A DNA stretch of 64,000 nt, from assembly GCF_021341785.1 (NCBI RefSeq), contig NZ_JAJTTF010000013.1, forward strand, positions 1-64,000, read 5' to 3'. Shown here in pieces: positions 50,978 through 59,118 of this stretch. The first letter of the stretch is position 1; each line of letters opens with the position of its first letter. This DNA comes from Microbacterium sp. Au-Mic1. Lineage in GTDB: Bacteria; Actinomycetota; Actinomycetes; Actinomycetales; Microbacteriaceae. Both the position numbers and the translations under genes were made by a program. Under the pieces are notes generated by a model. The model ran no database searches. It had not been told where the DNA came from and saw nothing but the letters and a program-made list of their open reading frames with translations.

Positions 50978-51691
50978 TCACGCGACGCTCCCGTCGGCTT
51001 CGGTCCCATCCGCGGTCGAGGGGATCTCCGGGTCGCGCACCCGCATCCGGTCCGGGCGGAAGCCGTGCTCCACACCCCAGAGGACGGCTTCGGTGCGAGA
51101 CGTCGCGCCGATGCGTCGGTATGCGGATCGGATGTAGGTCTTGACCGAGTTGATCGAGAGGTGGGTGCGGTCGGCGATCTTCGCGTTGGACAGCCCTTGC
51201 GTGATGAGCGCCAGAACTTCGGACTCCCGGGCCGTGAGCCCTTCCTCGCGGCCGGGCCAATCGCCCGCCGTGATCGCGGCCCGCCCCTGTGCATCGGTCC
51301 AGACCTGCGGCCCCCCGGCACAGATCTGCTGCAGGGCCGTCACCAGCTGGCTCGCGGGCATCCCCTTGGAGACATAGCCGCCGACGCCATTGGTGATCGC
51401 TGCATCGATCAACCCGTCGTCGAGGTTCCACGAGTACACCACCACGCGTCCGACTTGCGGATTCGCAGCGAGGTCGTGGACATCGGCGCGGTCGCCCTGC
51501 GTCGACGCGAACGTGTCGTACAGGGCGACGTCGACCGCTTCCACGACGGGCTTGTTCAGATCCAGCTCGACGATCTGGATCACGTCCTGGTACGCGTGCA
51601 GCATCGCGGCGAGCCCGCGAACGACCACCTCGTAGTCATTGACCAGCGCGATCCGCAGCGACTCGGCGCCTCCGACCGGGGGACGGACCAT
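50978..51691 (-). CDS. NarL/LuxR family response regulator (orphan)
   Basis: 237 aa from MVRPPVGGAESLRIALVNDY, preceded by GAGGG; a TTG nine codons upstream is a less likely start. The receiver domain (about 11-130) has acidic N18/D19, phospho-acceptor D59 (VALYDTF), S87 and K109 (GGYVSKGMPASQL), so it is probably phosphorylatable although the first acidic pair reads N-D. The LuxR HTH (about 155-220) shows LTARESEVLALITQGLSNAKIADRTHLSINSVKTYIRSAYRRIGA. A short charged tail follows. No histidine kinase lies nearby. It is divergent from the methyltransferase gene, and may act on it or on the DUF7882-like gene. Confidence 0.9.
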   Translation of the reverse strand: MVRPPVGGAESLRIALVNDYEVVVRGLAAMLHAYQDVIQIVELDLNKPVVEAVDVALYDTFASTQGDRADVHDLAANPQVGRVVVYSWNLDDGLIDAAITNGVGGYVSKGMPASQLVTALQQICAGGPQVWTDAQGRAAITAGDWPGREEGLTARESEVLALITQGLSNAKIADRTHLSINSVKTYIRSAYRRIGATSRTEAVLWGVEHGFRPDRMRVRDPEIPSTADGTEADGSVA

Positions 51692-51851
51692 CTCCCACCC
51701 TCGCTTCTCGCGTGACAACGGTCAGCCGATCCACATCGGTCCGCTGAATTGAACGCTCTCAACGCTATTCATCCATCGGGCAGCTGTCTTCACCCTTAGG
51801 GGTGAATCGCCCTCACCGTGCGAGGGTGCGGACAGAAGGATGCTGACTACT

Positions 51852-51864
51852 CGTGACGGTCACG
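51852..51864. promoter_or_regulatory. Inverted repeat in the response regulator/methyltransferase gap
   Basis: CGTGAC-G-GTCACG, a perfect 6-1-6 palindrome in the 236-bp divergent gap. A possible regulator site; the binding protein is unknown. Confidence 0.4.
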
Positions 51865-51892
51865 ATGATCCGCGGTTCGCCACACCTCATTA

Positions 51893-51921
51893 TTGAACAT
51901 GTTCAGTTCAAGCGGTATCGT
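51893..51921 (+). promoter_or_regulatory. Promoter of the methyltransferase gene with overlapping palindrome
   Basis: -35 TTGAAC (51893-51898), a 17-bp spacer and -10 TATCGT (51916-51921), ending six bases before ATG 51928, so the transcript would be leaderless. The perfect palindrome TGAACATGTTCA (51894-51905) covers the -35, and a third half-site GTTCAA follows (51906-51911). Confidence 0.7.
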
Positions 51922-51927
51922 CGTCGC

Positions 51928-52692
51928 ATGACCGAGATCCCGGAGAGCGCCACGGTTGCCTGCCGCGTTCCCGCACCCACAGACCCCCTCTACGATCCCG
52001 CGGACGTGCGCCGGCTCTTCGACCGCATGGCCGCCTCGTACGACCGGATGAACATCGTCCTGTCCCTGGGCTTCTCGGCGCTCTGGCGACGACAGCTGCT
52101 CGGCTTGGTCCCCGCCGCCGGATCACCCCGGACCGTGCTGGATCTGATGAGCGGGCGAGGTGAGACCTGGGCGGAGATCGAGCGTCGATTCCCGCAGGCG
52201 GAGATCACCGCGGTCGACTTCTCCGCGCAGATGATGACACAGGCGCAGGTGCGCAGTCACGCCCGATTCGGCGGACGCGTGCGACTGCGCGAGGAGGACG
52301 CCCTGGCGGGGACCACGCAGGACGCCACGGTCGATGTCGTGGTCAGCGCCTACGGCCTGAAGACCCTCGACGCCGCGCAGCTCGAGCGGCTCGCTTCCGA
52401 GGTCGTGCGGACGCTTCGCCCGGGCGGCTCGTTCGCCTTCATCGATGTCACCGAGCCCGGATGCCGAGCATTGCGGTTCCTCTATCGGACGCACCTGCGC
52501 TGGATCGTGCCGCTCGCAGGGATCCTGCTGCTCTCGAATCCGACGGAGTACCGGATGCTGCATCGCTATCTCGCCGGCTTCGGCGACGGCTCCCGTGCCG
52601 TCGAGGCCTTCCGCTCGGAAGCGGGCCTGCGCGTCGAGGTGCGCCGACACTTCTTCGGCTGCGCCATGAGCATCAGCGGCCGACGGATCTGA
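51928..52692 (+). CDS. UbiE/MenG-like class I SAM methyltransferase
   Basis: 254 aa from MTEIPESATVACRVPAPTDP. The UbiE family opening VRRLFDRMAASYDRMNIVLSLGFSALWRRQLL is clear. SAM motif I reads VLDLMSGRGETWAEI, changed from the usual V-L-D-x-A-x-G-T-G-D. Later motifs are ITAVDFSAQMM, VVVSAYGLKTL and ALRPGGSFAFIDVTEP (as VRTLRPGGSF). It methylates a small molecule, perhaps quinone-like. The chromosome should have a true menG elsewhere, so this is probably a paralogue with another substrate. It is a single-gene unit under its own promoter. Confidence 0.85.
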   Translation: MTEIPESATVACRVPAPTDPLYDPADVRRLFDRMAASYDRMNIVLSLGFSALWRRQLLGLVPAAGSPRTVLDLMSGRGETWAEIERRFPQAEITAVDFSAQMMTQAQVRSHARFGGRVRLREEDALAGTTQDATVDVVVSAYGLKTLDAAQLERLASEVVRTLRPGGSFAFIDVTEPGCRALRFLYRTHLRWIVPLAGILLLSNPTEYRMLHRYLAGFGDGSRAVEAFRSEAGLRVEVRRHFFGCAMSISGRRI

Positions 52693-52799
52693 CGACGCCG
52701 GACCACTCCCGCGGATCGCAGACGTCGCGAGTCGCCGTCGCGTCGTCGCCCGGACGACGCAGACGGGCGCCTCGTGCATCGACCATCAAGTTCGCACAG

Positions 52800-52825
52800 C
52801 GGAAACTCAAATCCGCATTACGGAT
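52800..52825. promoter_or_regulatory. Composite operator site 3, before the second hydroxylase operon
   Basis: CGGAA-ACTCAAA-TCCG-CATTA-CGGA, the same order and spacing as the sites before iclR and xdhA. It lies upstream of and almost touching the -35 box of the promoter at 52833, so here activation is as possible as repression. Confidence 0.7.
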
Positions 52826-52832
52826 GTTTTTC

Positions 52833-52861
52833 TTGCGACTCGGACGATGGTCACGTAGAAT
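52833..52861 (+). promoter_or_regulatory. Promoter of the second molybdenum hydroxylase operon
   Basis: TTGCGA (52833-52838), 17-bp spacer, TAGAAT (52856-52861). The expected start near 52868 leaves a leader of about 180 nt before ATG 53050. Apart from this promoter, the operator upstream and the leader, I see nothing else in the 357-bp gap 52693-53049. Confidence 0.7.
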
Positions 52862-53049
52862 CACCTCAGGCCTAGGCGGGTTACGACAGTGAACCATCTA
52901 CCGGGCATCCCAGGCGGTGACGCCGTGGATTGTGACCCGGGGTTCCTCCTCGCCAGGAAGGTCCCTCACGCACGAGGCGCTCCGGCACAGTCCCGACGCA
53001 CCGTCCTGATCAGGTGCCGATGGCCGGCACTTGGATGAGGAGGTGCCCC

Positions 53050-54369
53050 ATGCTGGATCGTGTCGACGAGTACGGCGAGTGTTTCGCCGAACCCGACCGC
53101 TGGGCGATCGCGACGATCGTCGAGGTGTCCGGATCCGTCCCGCGCCCGGCGGGCACGTCGATGGCCGTGCGCGACGACGGCCGCACGATCGGATCCGTCT
53201 CCGGCGGCTGCATCGAGGGCGCCGTCGTCGATGCCGCACTCACGTGCCTGGATTCCGGCGCGACCGAGCTGCACTCCTTCGGCTACGCGGACGACGACGG
53301 CATCTCGATCGGCCTCATGTGCGGCGGCGACGTGCGCGTGCTCGTGCAGCCGGTGCGGGCGCTCGGCACGGTCGACCCCGGCGCTCGCGCGCATCTGGTG
53401 CGCGACCTGCCCCTGCACGACACCACGGCCGGCGCTCTCCTCACTGCGGAGGGCCTCGGCATCGCACTCGGTGCGGACGCGGTCTGCGCGGCGTTCGACG
53501 GGGAACAGCTCCCGGCCGAGGTCGCCCGTGCCGCGGGGCGTTCGGCCGACCACGTCCGCGCCGCGCTGCGCGCCGGCGGCACGCACGTCATCGACGTCAC
53601 CGACCGCACCGCGACGGAGTGCCCGGTGGTGCGGCGCCTGCTCGTGGAGTCCACGGCGACGCCGGCGCGGCTCCTCATCTACGGCGCGAACGACTTCTCC
53701 GCGGCGCTCGCACAGGCCGCCGCAGCGCTGGGCAGGCACGTCACCGTGTGCGACGCGCGGCCGGTGTTCGCCACACGGGATCGCCACCCGGGCGCGCATG
53801 AGGTCGTGCTGATGCACCCGGCCGAGCACTTCGCGCAGGAGGTCGCGGCAGGGCGCGTGGACGGGCGGACCGCGATCGTGATGCTCACGCACGACCCGCG
53901 CTTCGACCTGCCTGTGCTCGATGCCGCCCTCCGCCGCGAGGTCTCGTACGTCGGCGCGATGGGATCCCGCGTCACGCACGAGAAGCGCGAGCAGGAGCTG
54001 CGCGCGGGCGGGCTCACCTCCGCCCACCTCGACCGGCTGCACTCCCCGATCGGGCTGGACCTGGGCGCGCGCACCCCGGCCGAGGTCGCGGTCTCGATCC
54101 TCGCCGAGCTGATCCTCGTGGAGTCCGCCGCGCGAGCCGGATCCGGATCCGCGGCTGCCAGCTCCCCCGCCGAGGCCGGGAACCGTGCGCTGCCTGCCCG
54201 GCTCCGTGACACCGCCGGCGACGTGCACGACGATGCCCGGCGCGGAGCCGAGCCGGTCGCGACGACCGTCACCGCCGAGCGCGGCAGCGGAGCGGCGTCT
54301 GCCGGCCGCACCTGCGCGGCCGCCCCGCGACTCTCCGCGACCCCGAAGGAGGCCCTGGCATGGACGTGA
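53050..54369 (+). CDS. XdhC/CoxI-like Moco maturation factor of the second hydroxylase
   Basis: 439 aa from MLDRVDEYGECFAEPDRWAI, with GAGGAGGT six bases upstream. The XdhC_CoxI domain has ATIVEVSGSVPRPAGTSMAV, GSVSGGCIEGAVVDAAL and GLMCGGDVRVLVQPV. The Rossmann-type XdhC_C domain (about 205-360) has RLLIYGANDFSAALAQAAAALG and VSYVGAMGSRVTHEKREQEL. About 75 residues of Ala/Gly/Arg-rich, disordered sequence end the protein, longer than usual XdhC (about 250-380 aa). The last codons overlap the FAD-subunit start by 10 bp. It corresponds in position and type to PucA of Bacillus and should load cofactor into the fused FeS-Moco subunit. Confidence 0.9.
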   Translation: MLDRVDEYGECFAEPDRWAIATIVEVSGSVPRPAGTSMAVRDDGRTIGSVSGGCIEGAVVDAALTCLDSGATELHSFGYADDDGISIGLMCGGDVRVLVQPVRALGTVDPGARAHLVRDLPLHDTTAGALLTAEGLGIALGADAVCAAFDGEQLPAEVARAAGRSADHVRAALRAGGTHVIDVTDRTATECPVVRRLLVESTATPARLLIYGANDFSAALAQAAAALGRHVTVCDARPVFATRDRHPGAHEVVLMHPAEHFAQEVAAGRVDGRTAIVMLTHDPRFDLPVLDAALRREVSYVGAMGSRVTHEKREQELRAGGLTSAHLDRLHSPIGLDLGARTPAEVAVSILAELILVESAARAGSGSAAASSPAEAGNRALPARLRDTAGDVHDDARRGAEPVATTVTAERGSGAASAGRTCAAAPRLSATPKEALAWT

Positions 54370-55352
54370 CGAGCGTCGACGAGGTGCTGATGTGCGCCGA
54401 CCCCGGGCTGTGGCGTCCGGGGGATTCCTGGCTCGCAGGAGGCACCGTGATCTTCTCGTACGGCACCGATATCACCCGCGGCGCGCCCACCCGGCTGCTC
54501 GACATCACGGGAGCCGGATGGGCGCCGCTGACCTGGCACGGCACCGGCGACCGTCTGGGGTCGCTGGAGCACGGCACGCTGGAGATCGCCGCGACGTGCC
54601 GCATCGCGGATCTGCGCGCCCTCGCCGACGAGCCCTTCCCCGGCGGGATGCCGCGCAGGAGCCTGCCCGGGCTGGATCTGATCCCGCCGGCCTGCGATTC
54701 CTTCGTCGCGTCATGGAAGATCTGGAACGTCTCGACCGTCGGCGGCAACGTGGCCACCGCGCTGCCGGCCGGGCCGATGATCTCACTGCTGAGCAGCTGG
54801 GACGCGACCGCCGTGATCCTGTGCCCGGACGGATCAGAGCGGCGCACACCCGTGGCCGACCTCATCGTCGGCCCCGCCCGCACCCGCCTGGCCGACGGCG
54901 AGCTGATCCGCGGCTTCCTCGTGGCCGTCCGCGCGCTCGCGCAGGAGTCCGCCTTCCGCCGTATCTCCCTCACCGAGCGCGGGCGCTCGGCCGCCCTGCT
55001 GATCGGACGCCGCACCTCGACCTCGACGCTGCGGCTCACGGTGACGGCCTCGACGTTCCACCCCCTCGTGCTCGACCTGACGGCGGATCCCGATGCTCAA
55101 TCCGCGGGGACGGGCGACGGGTTCGCGACACGTGCGGACGGCCCTGCGTGGCGCGCCGCCGTCGACGCCGCGGTCGACCGCACCCGCGGCTGGTATGACG
55201 ACATCCACGGCGAGCCCGCCTGGCGACGGCGGATGACGCATCGCCTCGGCGAGGAGATCCTCGCGGAACTGCTGCCGAGCCTCGCGACCGGCGTCGACGA
55301 CGCGATCGGGCGGGTCACGGGCGACCTGCGCATCGAGAGGAGTGCACGATGA
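54360..55352 (+). CDS. FAD-binding subunit of a molybdenum hydroxylase (CoxM/PucC type)
   Basis: 330 aa from MDVTSVDEVLMCADPGLWRP; AAGGAG lies upstream inside the preceding gene. The first FAD motif reads WLAGGTVIFSYG (usual A-G-G-T/Q-S-L) and the second WNVSTVGGNVATALPAGPM (T-x-G-G-N). The C-terminal flavoprotein domain (about 200-330) includes FRRISLTERGRSAALLIGRR. It carries electrons from the FeS clusters to its acceptor. It is a free-standing subunit, whereas in the first xanthine dehydrogenase this domain is fused to XdhA. The stop overlaps the next start (ATGA). Confidence 0.9.
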   Translation: MDVTSVDEVLMCADPGLWRPGDSWLAGGTVIFSYGTDITRGAPTRLLDITGAGWAPLTWHGTGDRLGSLEHGTLEIAATCRIADLRALADEPFPGGMPRRSLPGLDLIPPACDSFVASWKIWNVSTVGGNVATALPAGPMISLLSSWDATAVILCPDGSERRTPVADLIVGPARTRLADGELIRGFLVAVRALAQESAFRRISLTERGRSAALLIGRRTSTSTLRLTVTASTFHPLVLDLTADPDAQSAGTGDGFATRADGPAWRAAVDAAVDRTRGWYDDIHGEPAWRRRMTHRLGEEILAELLPSLATGVDDAIGRVTGDLRIERSAR

Positions 55353-58297
55353 CCGCCGAGAACATCGGGACCGTCCGGCCCCCGCAGCGCGAGACTCCGG
55401 ATCCGGCACGAGACTCCGCACAGAGCAGGGAGTCTCAGGCAGGACACGGAGACCCACGAGGGGCGATCTGCGGATCCGGCGCTTCCCGCACCGCGACCGC
55501 GACGCTCGACGGTCGCGCGGTCGCCGTCGATCCCGAGCCCGGGCAGTGCCTGCGCACCTGGCTGCGCGATCAGGGCTCGTATGGCGTGAAGAAGGGCTGC
55601 GACGGCGGCGACTGCGGCGCCTGCACGGTGATCGTCGACGGCGAGGCGGTGCACAGCTGCGTGTACCCCGCGCACCGCGCCGCCGGCCGCGACATCGTGA
55701 CGGTCCAGGGCCTCGGCACCCCCGAGGATCCGCACCCCGTGCAGGAGCGGTTCCGCCGCGCCGCCGGCTTCCAGTGCGGGTTCTGCACCGCGGGCATGGT
55801 GTGCACGGTCGCCTCGATGCCCGCCGGCGCCGAGGAGGACCTTGGCCGCACCCTCAAGGGCAACATCTGCCGCTGCACCGGATACCGCGCGATCGAGGAT
55901 GCCGTGCGCGGCACCGTGAACATCGATGACCGCGCCGGCGGCGTCGGCCGTGCCACCGGAGCCCCTGCCGCGACCGGGGTGGTGACCGGGACCGTCCGCT
56001 ACACGATGGACATCGACCCGGCCGAGCTCCCCGGCCCGCTGCTCTACGCCGCCGTCGTGCGCAGCCCGCACCCGCACGCCCGCGTGGTGCGCGTGGACGC
56101 GTCGCGCGCTCTCGCCGCCGAGGGCGTCGTGCGGGTGCTCAGCCGCGACGACGCTCCGACGACCGTGTTCTCCACGGCGCAGCACGAGATCGAGGCGGAC
56201 GACCCGTACGACACCCGCGTGTTCGACGAGTACGTGCGCTTCGTCGGACAGCGCGTCGCCCTGGTCGTGGCGGAGTCGCAGCGCGCGGCCGATCGTGCCG
56301 CGCGTCTCGTCGACGTCGAGTACGAAGTCCTGCCCGCGAACACGGATCCGGAACGCGCCGATCGCCGCGGCACGCTCGCCCTGCACGGTCCGGCCTCGCC
56401 GGGCGGTCAGCGCGATCGGGCCGCGGGCCGCGAGGCATCGAGTCCCGAGGGCGTCGCCCGCCCCGATGACAACATCGTCATGGAGCTGCACACCGAGGTC
56501 GGCGACCTCACGGCCGAGCTCGCCGCGAGCCACGTCGTCGAGGACCGCACCTTCCACACCCACCGCGTCTCGCACACGGCCCTCGAGACGCACGGATCCA
56601 TCGCCTGGCAGGATCCGGACGGCCGTTTCGTCGTGCGCAGCAGCACTCAGGTGCCGTTCCTCGCCCGGCGCACGCTCGCCCGCATCTTCGGCATCGATCG
56701 GGAGCAGCTGCGCGTCTACTCCGCCCGCGTCGGCGGCGGCTTCGGCGGCAAGCAGGAGGTGTTCACCGAGGATCTGGCGCTGCTGGCGACCATGGCGACC
56801 GGGCGACCGGTGCGCGTCGAGTTCTCCCGCAAGGAGGTGCTGACGGCGACCAGCGTGCGGCACCCGTTCCGCATCCGGGTGCGCATGGGCGCGACGAAGG
56901 ACGGCCGGATCACCGGCATCGGCGTGGACGTGCGCTCCAACACGGGCGCCTACGGCAACCACGGCCCCGGTGTGATGTTCCACGGCGTGGGCGAGTCCAT
57001 CGCGGTCTATCGCGCAGACGCGAAGAAGATCGACGCCGACGTCGTCTACACGAACACCGTGCCCTCCGGCGCGTTCCGCGGCTACGGCCTGAGCCAGATG
57101 ATCTTCGCGATCGAATCGACCGTCGACGAGATCGCGCGCCGGCTGGGGATGGATCCGCTCGCGTTCCGGACCGCGAACCTCATCGGTCAGGACGACGCGA
57201 TGATCGCCGCGCACGAGGAGCCCGACCTCATCATCGGCAGCTACGGTCTGGACGAATGCGTGCAGATCGTGCGCGACGGCCTCGCGCGGGATCGGGAGAC
57301 GGACCGCGCCGGACTCGCGCCGGGATGGCGTCTCGGGGAGGGATCCGCCGTCGCGATGATCGCCACGGTCCCCCCGCGCGGGCACCATTCGCACACCGTG
57401 ATCCGGCTCGAGGCCGACGGGGCGTTCGGGCTGGACGTCGGCACGGCGGAGTTCGGCAACGGCACCTCCACGGTGCACCAGCAGATCGCCGCGACCGTGC
57501 TGCAGACGACGACGCGCGCCGTGCGGCTGTGCCAGTCCGACTCGGATCTGGTGCCGCACGACACCGGCGCCTTCGGATCCACCGGGACCGTCGTCGCGGG
57601 CCGGGCCACGCACGCCGCCGCCACTGCGCTGGCCGGGCGCATCCTCGCCCGGGCAGCGTCGCTGCTCGACGCCCCCGTCGACGAGTGCGTGCTGACCGGA
57701 GGACGCGTGATCCGCGGCAAGCAGTCGGTCGCCCTCGCCGACATCGCCGCCGACGCGGAGCTTCACGGCGGGGCGCTCGAGGAGAAGGGGTACTGGGGCG
57801 GCACGCCGCGCTCGGTCGCGTTCAACGTGCAGGGGTTCCGCGTCGCGATCGACGAGGCGACCGGAGAGCTGCGGATCCTGCGATCGATCCACGCCGCCGA
57901 TGCCGGCGTGGTCGTGAACCCGGAGCAGTGCCGGGGCCAGGTCGAAGGCGGCATCGCACAGGGCATCGGCGCCGCGCTGCATGAGATCGTGCGCGTGGAC
58001 GACAGTGGCACCGTCGTGTCGGACATCCTGCGCCAGTACCACGTGCCGACGTTCGCGGACATCCCGCGCTCGGAGGTGCACTTCGCACAGACCTCGGACG
58101 TGCTCGGCCCGCTCGGGGCCAAATCGATGAGCGAGTCGCCGTTCAACCCGGTCGCGCCCGCGCTGGCCGCGGCGATCCGCGACGCGACCGGCATCCGGAT
58201 GACCGTGACGCCGTTCACGCGGGACCGGATCCACGCGGCGATCCTGGCTTCCGACGCGTCCGGCGCGGGGCGCGACGCGGAGCAGGCCCGGTCATGA
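55349..58297 (+). CDS. Fused [2Fe-2S] and molybdenum-cofactor subunit of a molybdenum hydroxylase
   Basis: 982 aa. The start overlaps the FAD-subunit stop, so I keep the 45-residue polar N-tail. FeS domain 1 uses C84, C89, C92 and C104 (KKGCDGGDCGACTV); domain 2 uses C143, C146, C174 and C176 (CGFC, CRCTGYR). The hammerhead domain begins near 200 (VVTGTVRYTMDID). Moco motifs are ARVGGGFGGKQEV, SGAFRGYGLSQ and DTGAFGSTGTV. The catalytic Glu is E929 in GAKSMSESPF. The FeS-Moco order without FAD is unlike XdhA/XdhB and equals PucE plus PucD of Bacillus in one chain. Substrate may be hypoxanthine/xanthine or another heterocycle. Confidence 0.92.
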   Translation: MTAENIGTVRPPQRETPDPARDSAQSRESQAGHGDPRGAICGSGASRTATATLDGRAVAVDPEPGQCLRTWLRDQGSYGVKKGCDGGDCGACTVIVDGEAVHSCVYPAHRAAGRDIVTVQGLGTPEDPHPVQERFRRAAGFQCGFCTAGMVCTVASMPAGAEEDLGRTLKGNICRCTGYRAIEDAVRGTVNIDDRAGGVGRATGAPAATGVVTGTVRYTMDIDPAELPGPLLYAAVVRSPHPHARVVRVDASRALAAEGVVRVLSRDDAPTTVFSTAQHEIEADDPYDTRVFDEYVRFVGQRVALVVAESQRAADRAARLVDVEYEVLPANTDPERADRRGTLALHGPASPGGQRDRAAGREASSPEGVARPDDNIVMELHTEVGDLTAELAASHVVEDRTFHTHRVSHTALETHGSIAWQDPDGRFVVRSSTQVPFLARRTLARIFGIDREQLRVYSARVGGGFGGKQEVFTEDLALLATMATGRPVRVEFSRKEVLTATSVRHPFRIRVRMGATKDGRITGIGVDVRSNTGAYGNHGPGVMFHGVGESIAVYRADAKKIDADVVYTNTVPSGAFRGYGLSQMIFAIESTVDEIARRLGMDPLAFRTANLIGQDDAMIAAHEEPDLIIGSYGLDECVQIVRDGLARDRETDRAGLAPGWRLGEGSAVAMIATVPPRGHHSHTVIRLEADGAFGLDVGTAEFGNGTSTVHQQIAATVLQTTTRAVRLCQSDSDLVPHDTGAFGSTGTVVAGRATHAAATALAGRILARAASLLDAPVDECVLTGGRVIRGKQSVALADIAADAELHGGALEEKGYWGGTPRSVAFNVQGFRVAIDEATGELRILRSIHAADAGVVVNPEQCRGQVEGGIAQGIGAALHEIVRVDDSGTVVSDILRQYHVPTFADIPRSEVHFAQTSDVLGPLGAKSMSESPFNPVAPALAAAIRDATGIRMTVTPFTRDRIHAAILASDASGAGRDAEQARS

Positions 58298-58911
58298 CCA
58301 CCCGCTCACGCCACGCGATCGTGCTCGCCGCGGGCAGCGGCACTCGCCTCGGACGCGGCCCCAAGGCCCTGCTGCCGTGGAACCGCGAGGTGCTGGTCAC
58401 CCGGGTCGCGCGCGCCGCGGCCGAGGCCGGCTGCAGCGTCACGGTCGCGGTCGGTCCGGGTGGTCGCGCGGCACGGAGCTGGCTGCGCGACCGCTGCCCC
58501 GCGGCGCACGTGGTCCAGGTGCACGACGCGCAACTGGGCATGTCCGCCTCGCTGCGCGCCGCCGTGCTGCCGCTGGTCGTGACCGATGCTCCGCCGCACG
58601 CCGTGATCGTGCTGCTCGTGGATCAGCCCGGCGTCGACGCGCACGTGATCCGCCGCCTGTTCGCGGCGCACGTGCCGGGGCGGGTCACCCGCGCGGTGTG
58701 GCGCGGTGCGCCGGGGAACCCGGTGGTGTTCGACACCGGCGACCTGTGCGCGGCCGCCGCTCTCGCCGAGGGCGATGCTGCGGCGCGCACCTGGATCGCG
58801 CGCAACCGGCACCTCGTCGACGACGTCGAATGCGGTGATCTCGGCCGCGGCGACGACATCGACGAGCCCGCCGACCTCACGTCCTGGCCCGAGCTGCGCG
58901 TCCCGCGCTGA
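58294..58911 (+). CDS. MocA-like molybdenum cofactor nucleotidyltransferase
   Basis: 205 aa from MTTRSRHAIVLAAGSGTRLG; the start overlaps the previous stop (ATGA). The NTP-transferase motif is LAAGSGTRLGRGPKALLPW (usual L-A-A-G-x-S-x-R-x-G-x-x-K). Further landmarks are VHDAQLGMSASLRAAV, VLLVDQPGVDAHVIRRL (D-Q-P metal site) and GAPGNPVVFD. MocA/PucB enzymes join CTP or GTP to molybdopterin, giving the dinucleotide form used by many hydroxylases. Position as the last gene of the second hydroxylase operon supports this. A cytosine-dinucleotide cofactor would fit, but the nucleotide cannot be read from sequence. Confidence 0.9.
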   Translation: MTTRSRHAIVLAAGSGTRLGRGPKALLPWNREVLVTRVARAAAEAGCSVTVAVGPGGRAARSWLRDRCPAAHVVQVHDAQLGMSASLRAAVLPLVVTDAPPHAVIVLLVDQPGVDAHVIRRLFAAHVPGRVTRAVWRGAPGNPVVFDTGDLCAAAALAEGDAAARTWIARNRHLVDDVECGDLGRGDDIDEPADLTSWPELRVPR

Positions 58912-58949
58912 TCCGCGCTCCGGGCTCCCGCCCCTTCCGCCCCTTCCAG

Positions 58950-59056
58950 GTTCGTTGAGCGAGGACGCCGCAGGCGACCGAGACGAAACGCCGCACCCTG
59001 GCGAGAGCACCCCGTTTCGTCTCGCTCCGGCTCCGCCGGTACCCGCTCAACGACCC
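58950..59056. repeat. Long palindromic intergenic element, copy 3
   Basis: The outer arms CGTTGAGCG and CGCTCAACG are perfect complements. The inner GAGACGAAACG (58980-58990) and CGTTTCGTCTC (59013-59023) are also perfect. Same design and core words as the element at 17071-17184. It lies between the convergent mocA-like and permease genes. Confidence 0.85.
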
Positions 59057-59072
59057 TGGGGCCCATGCACGC

Positions 59073-59106
59073 CGAAGCCCCCGACCGCAGTGGATCGGGG
59101 GCTTCG
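59073..59106. terminator. Terminator hairpin of the purine permease gene
   Basis: CGAAGCCCCCGA and TCGGGGGCTTCG form a perfect 12-bp stem with a 10-nt loop, 12 bp after the stop of the minus-strand permease gene. Confidence 0.85.
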
Positions 59107-59118
59107 GATCGTCCGGGC

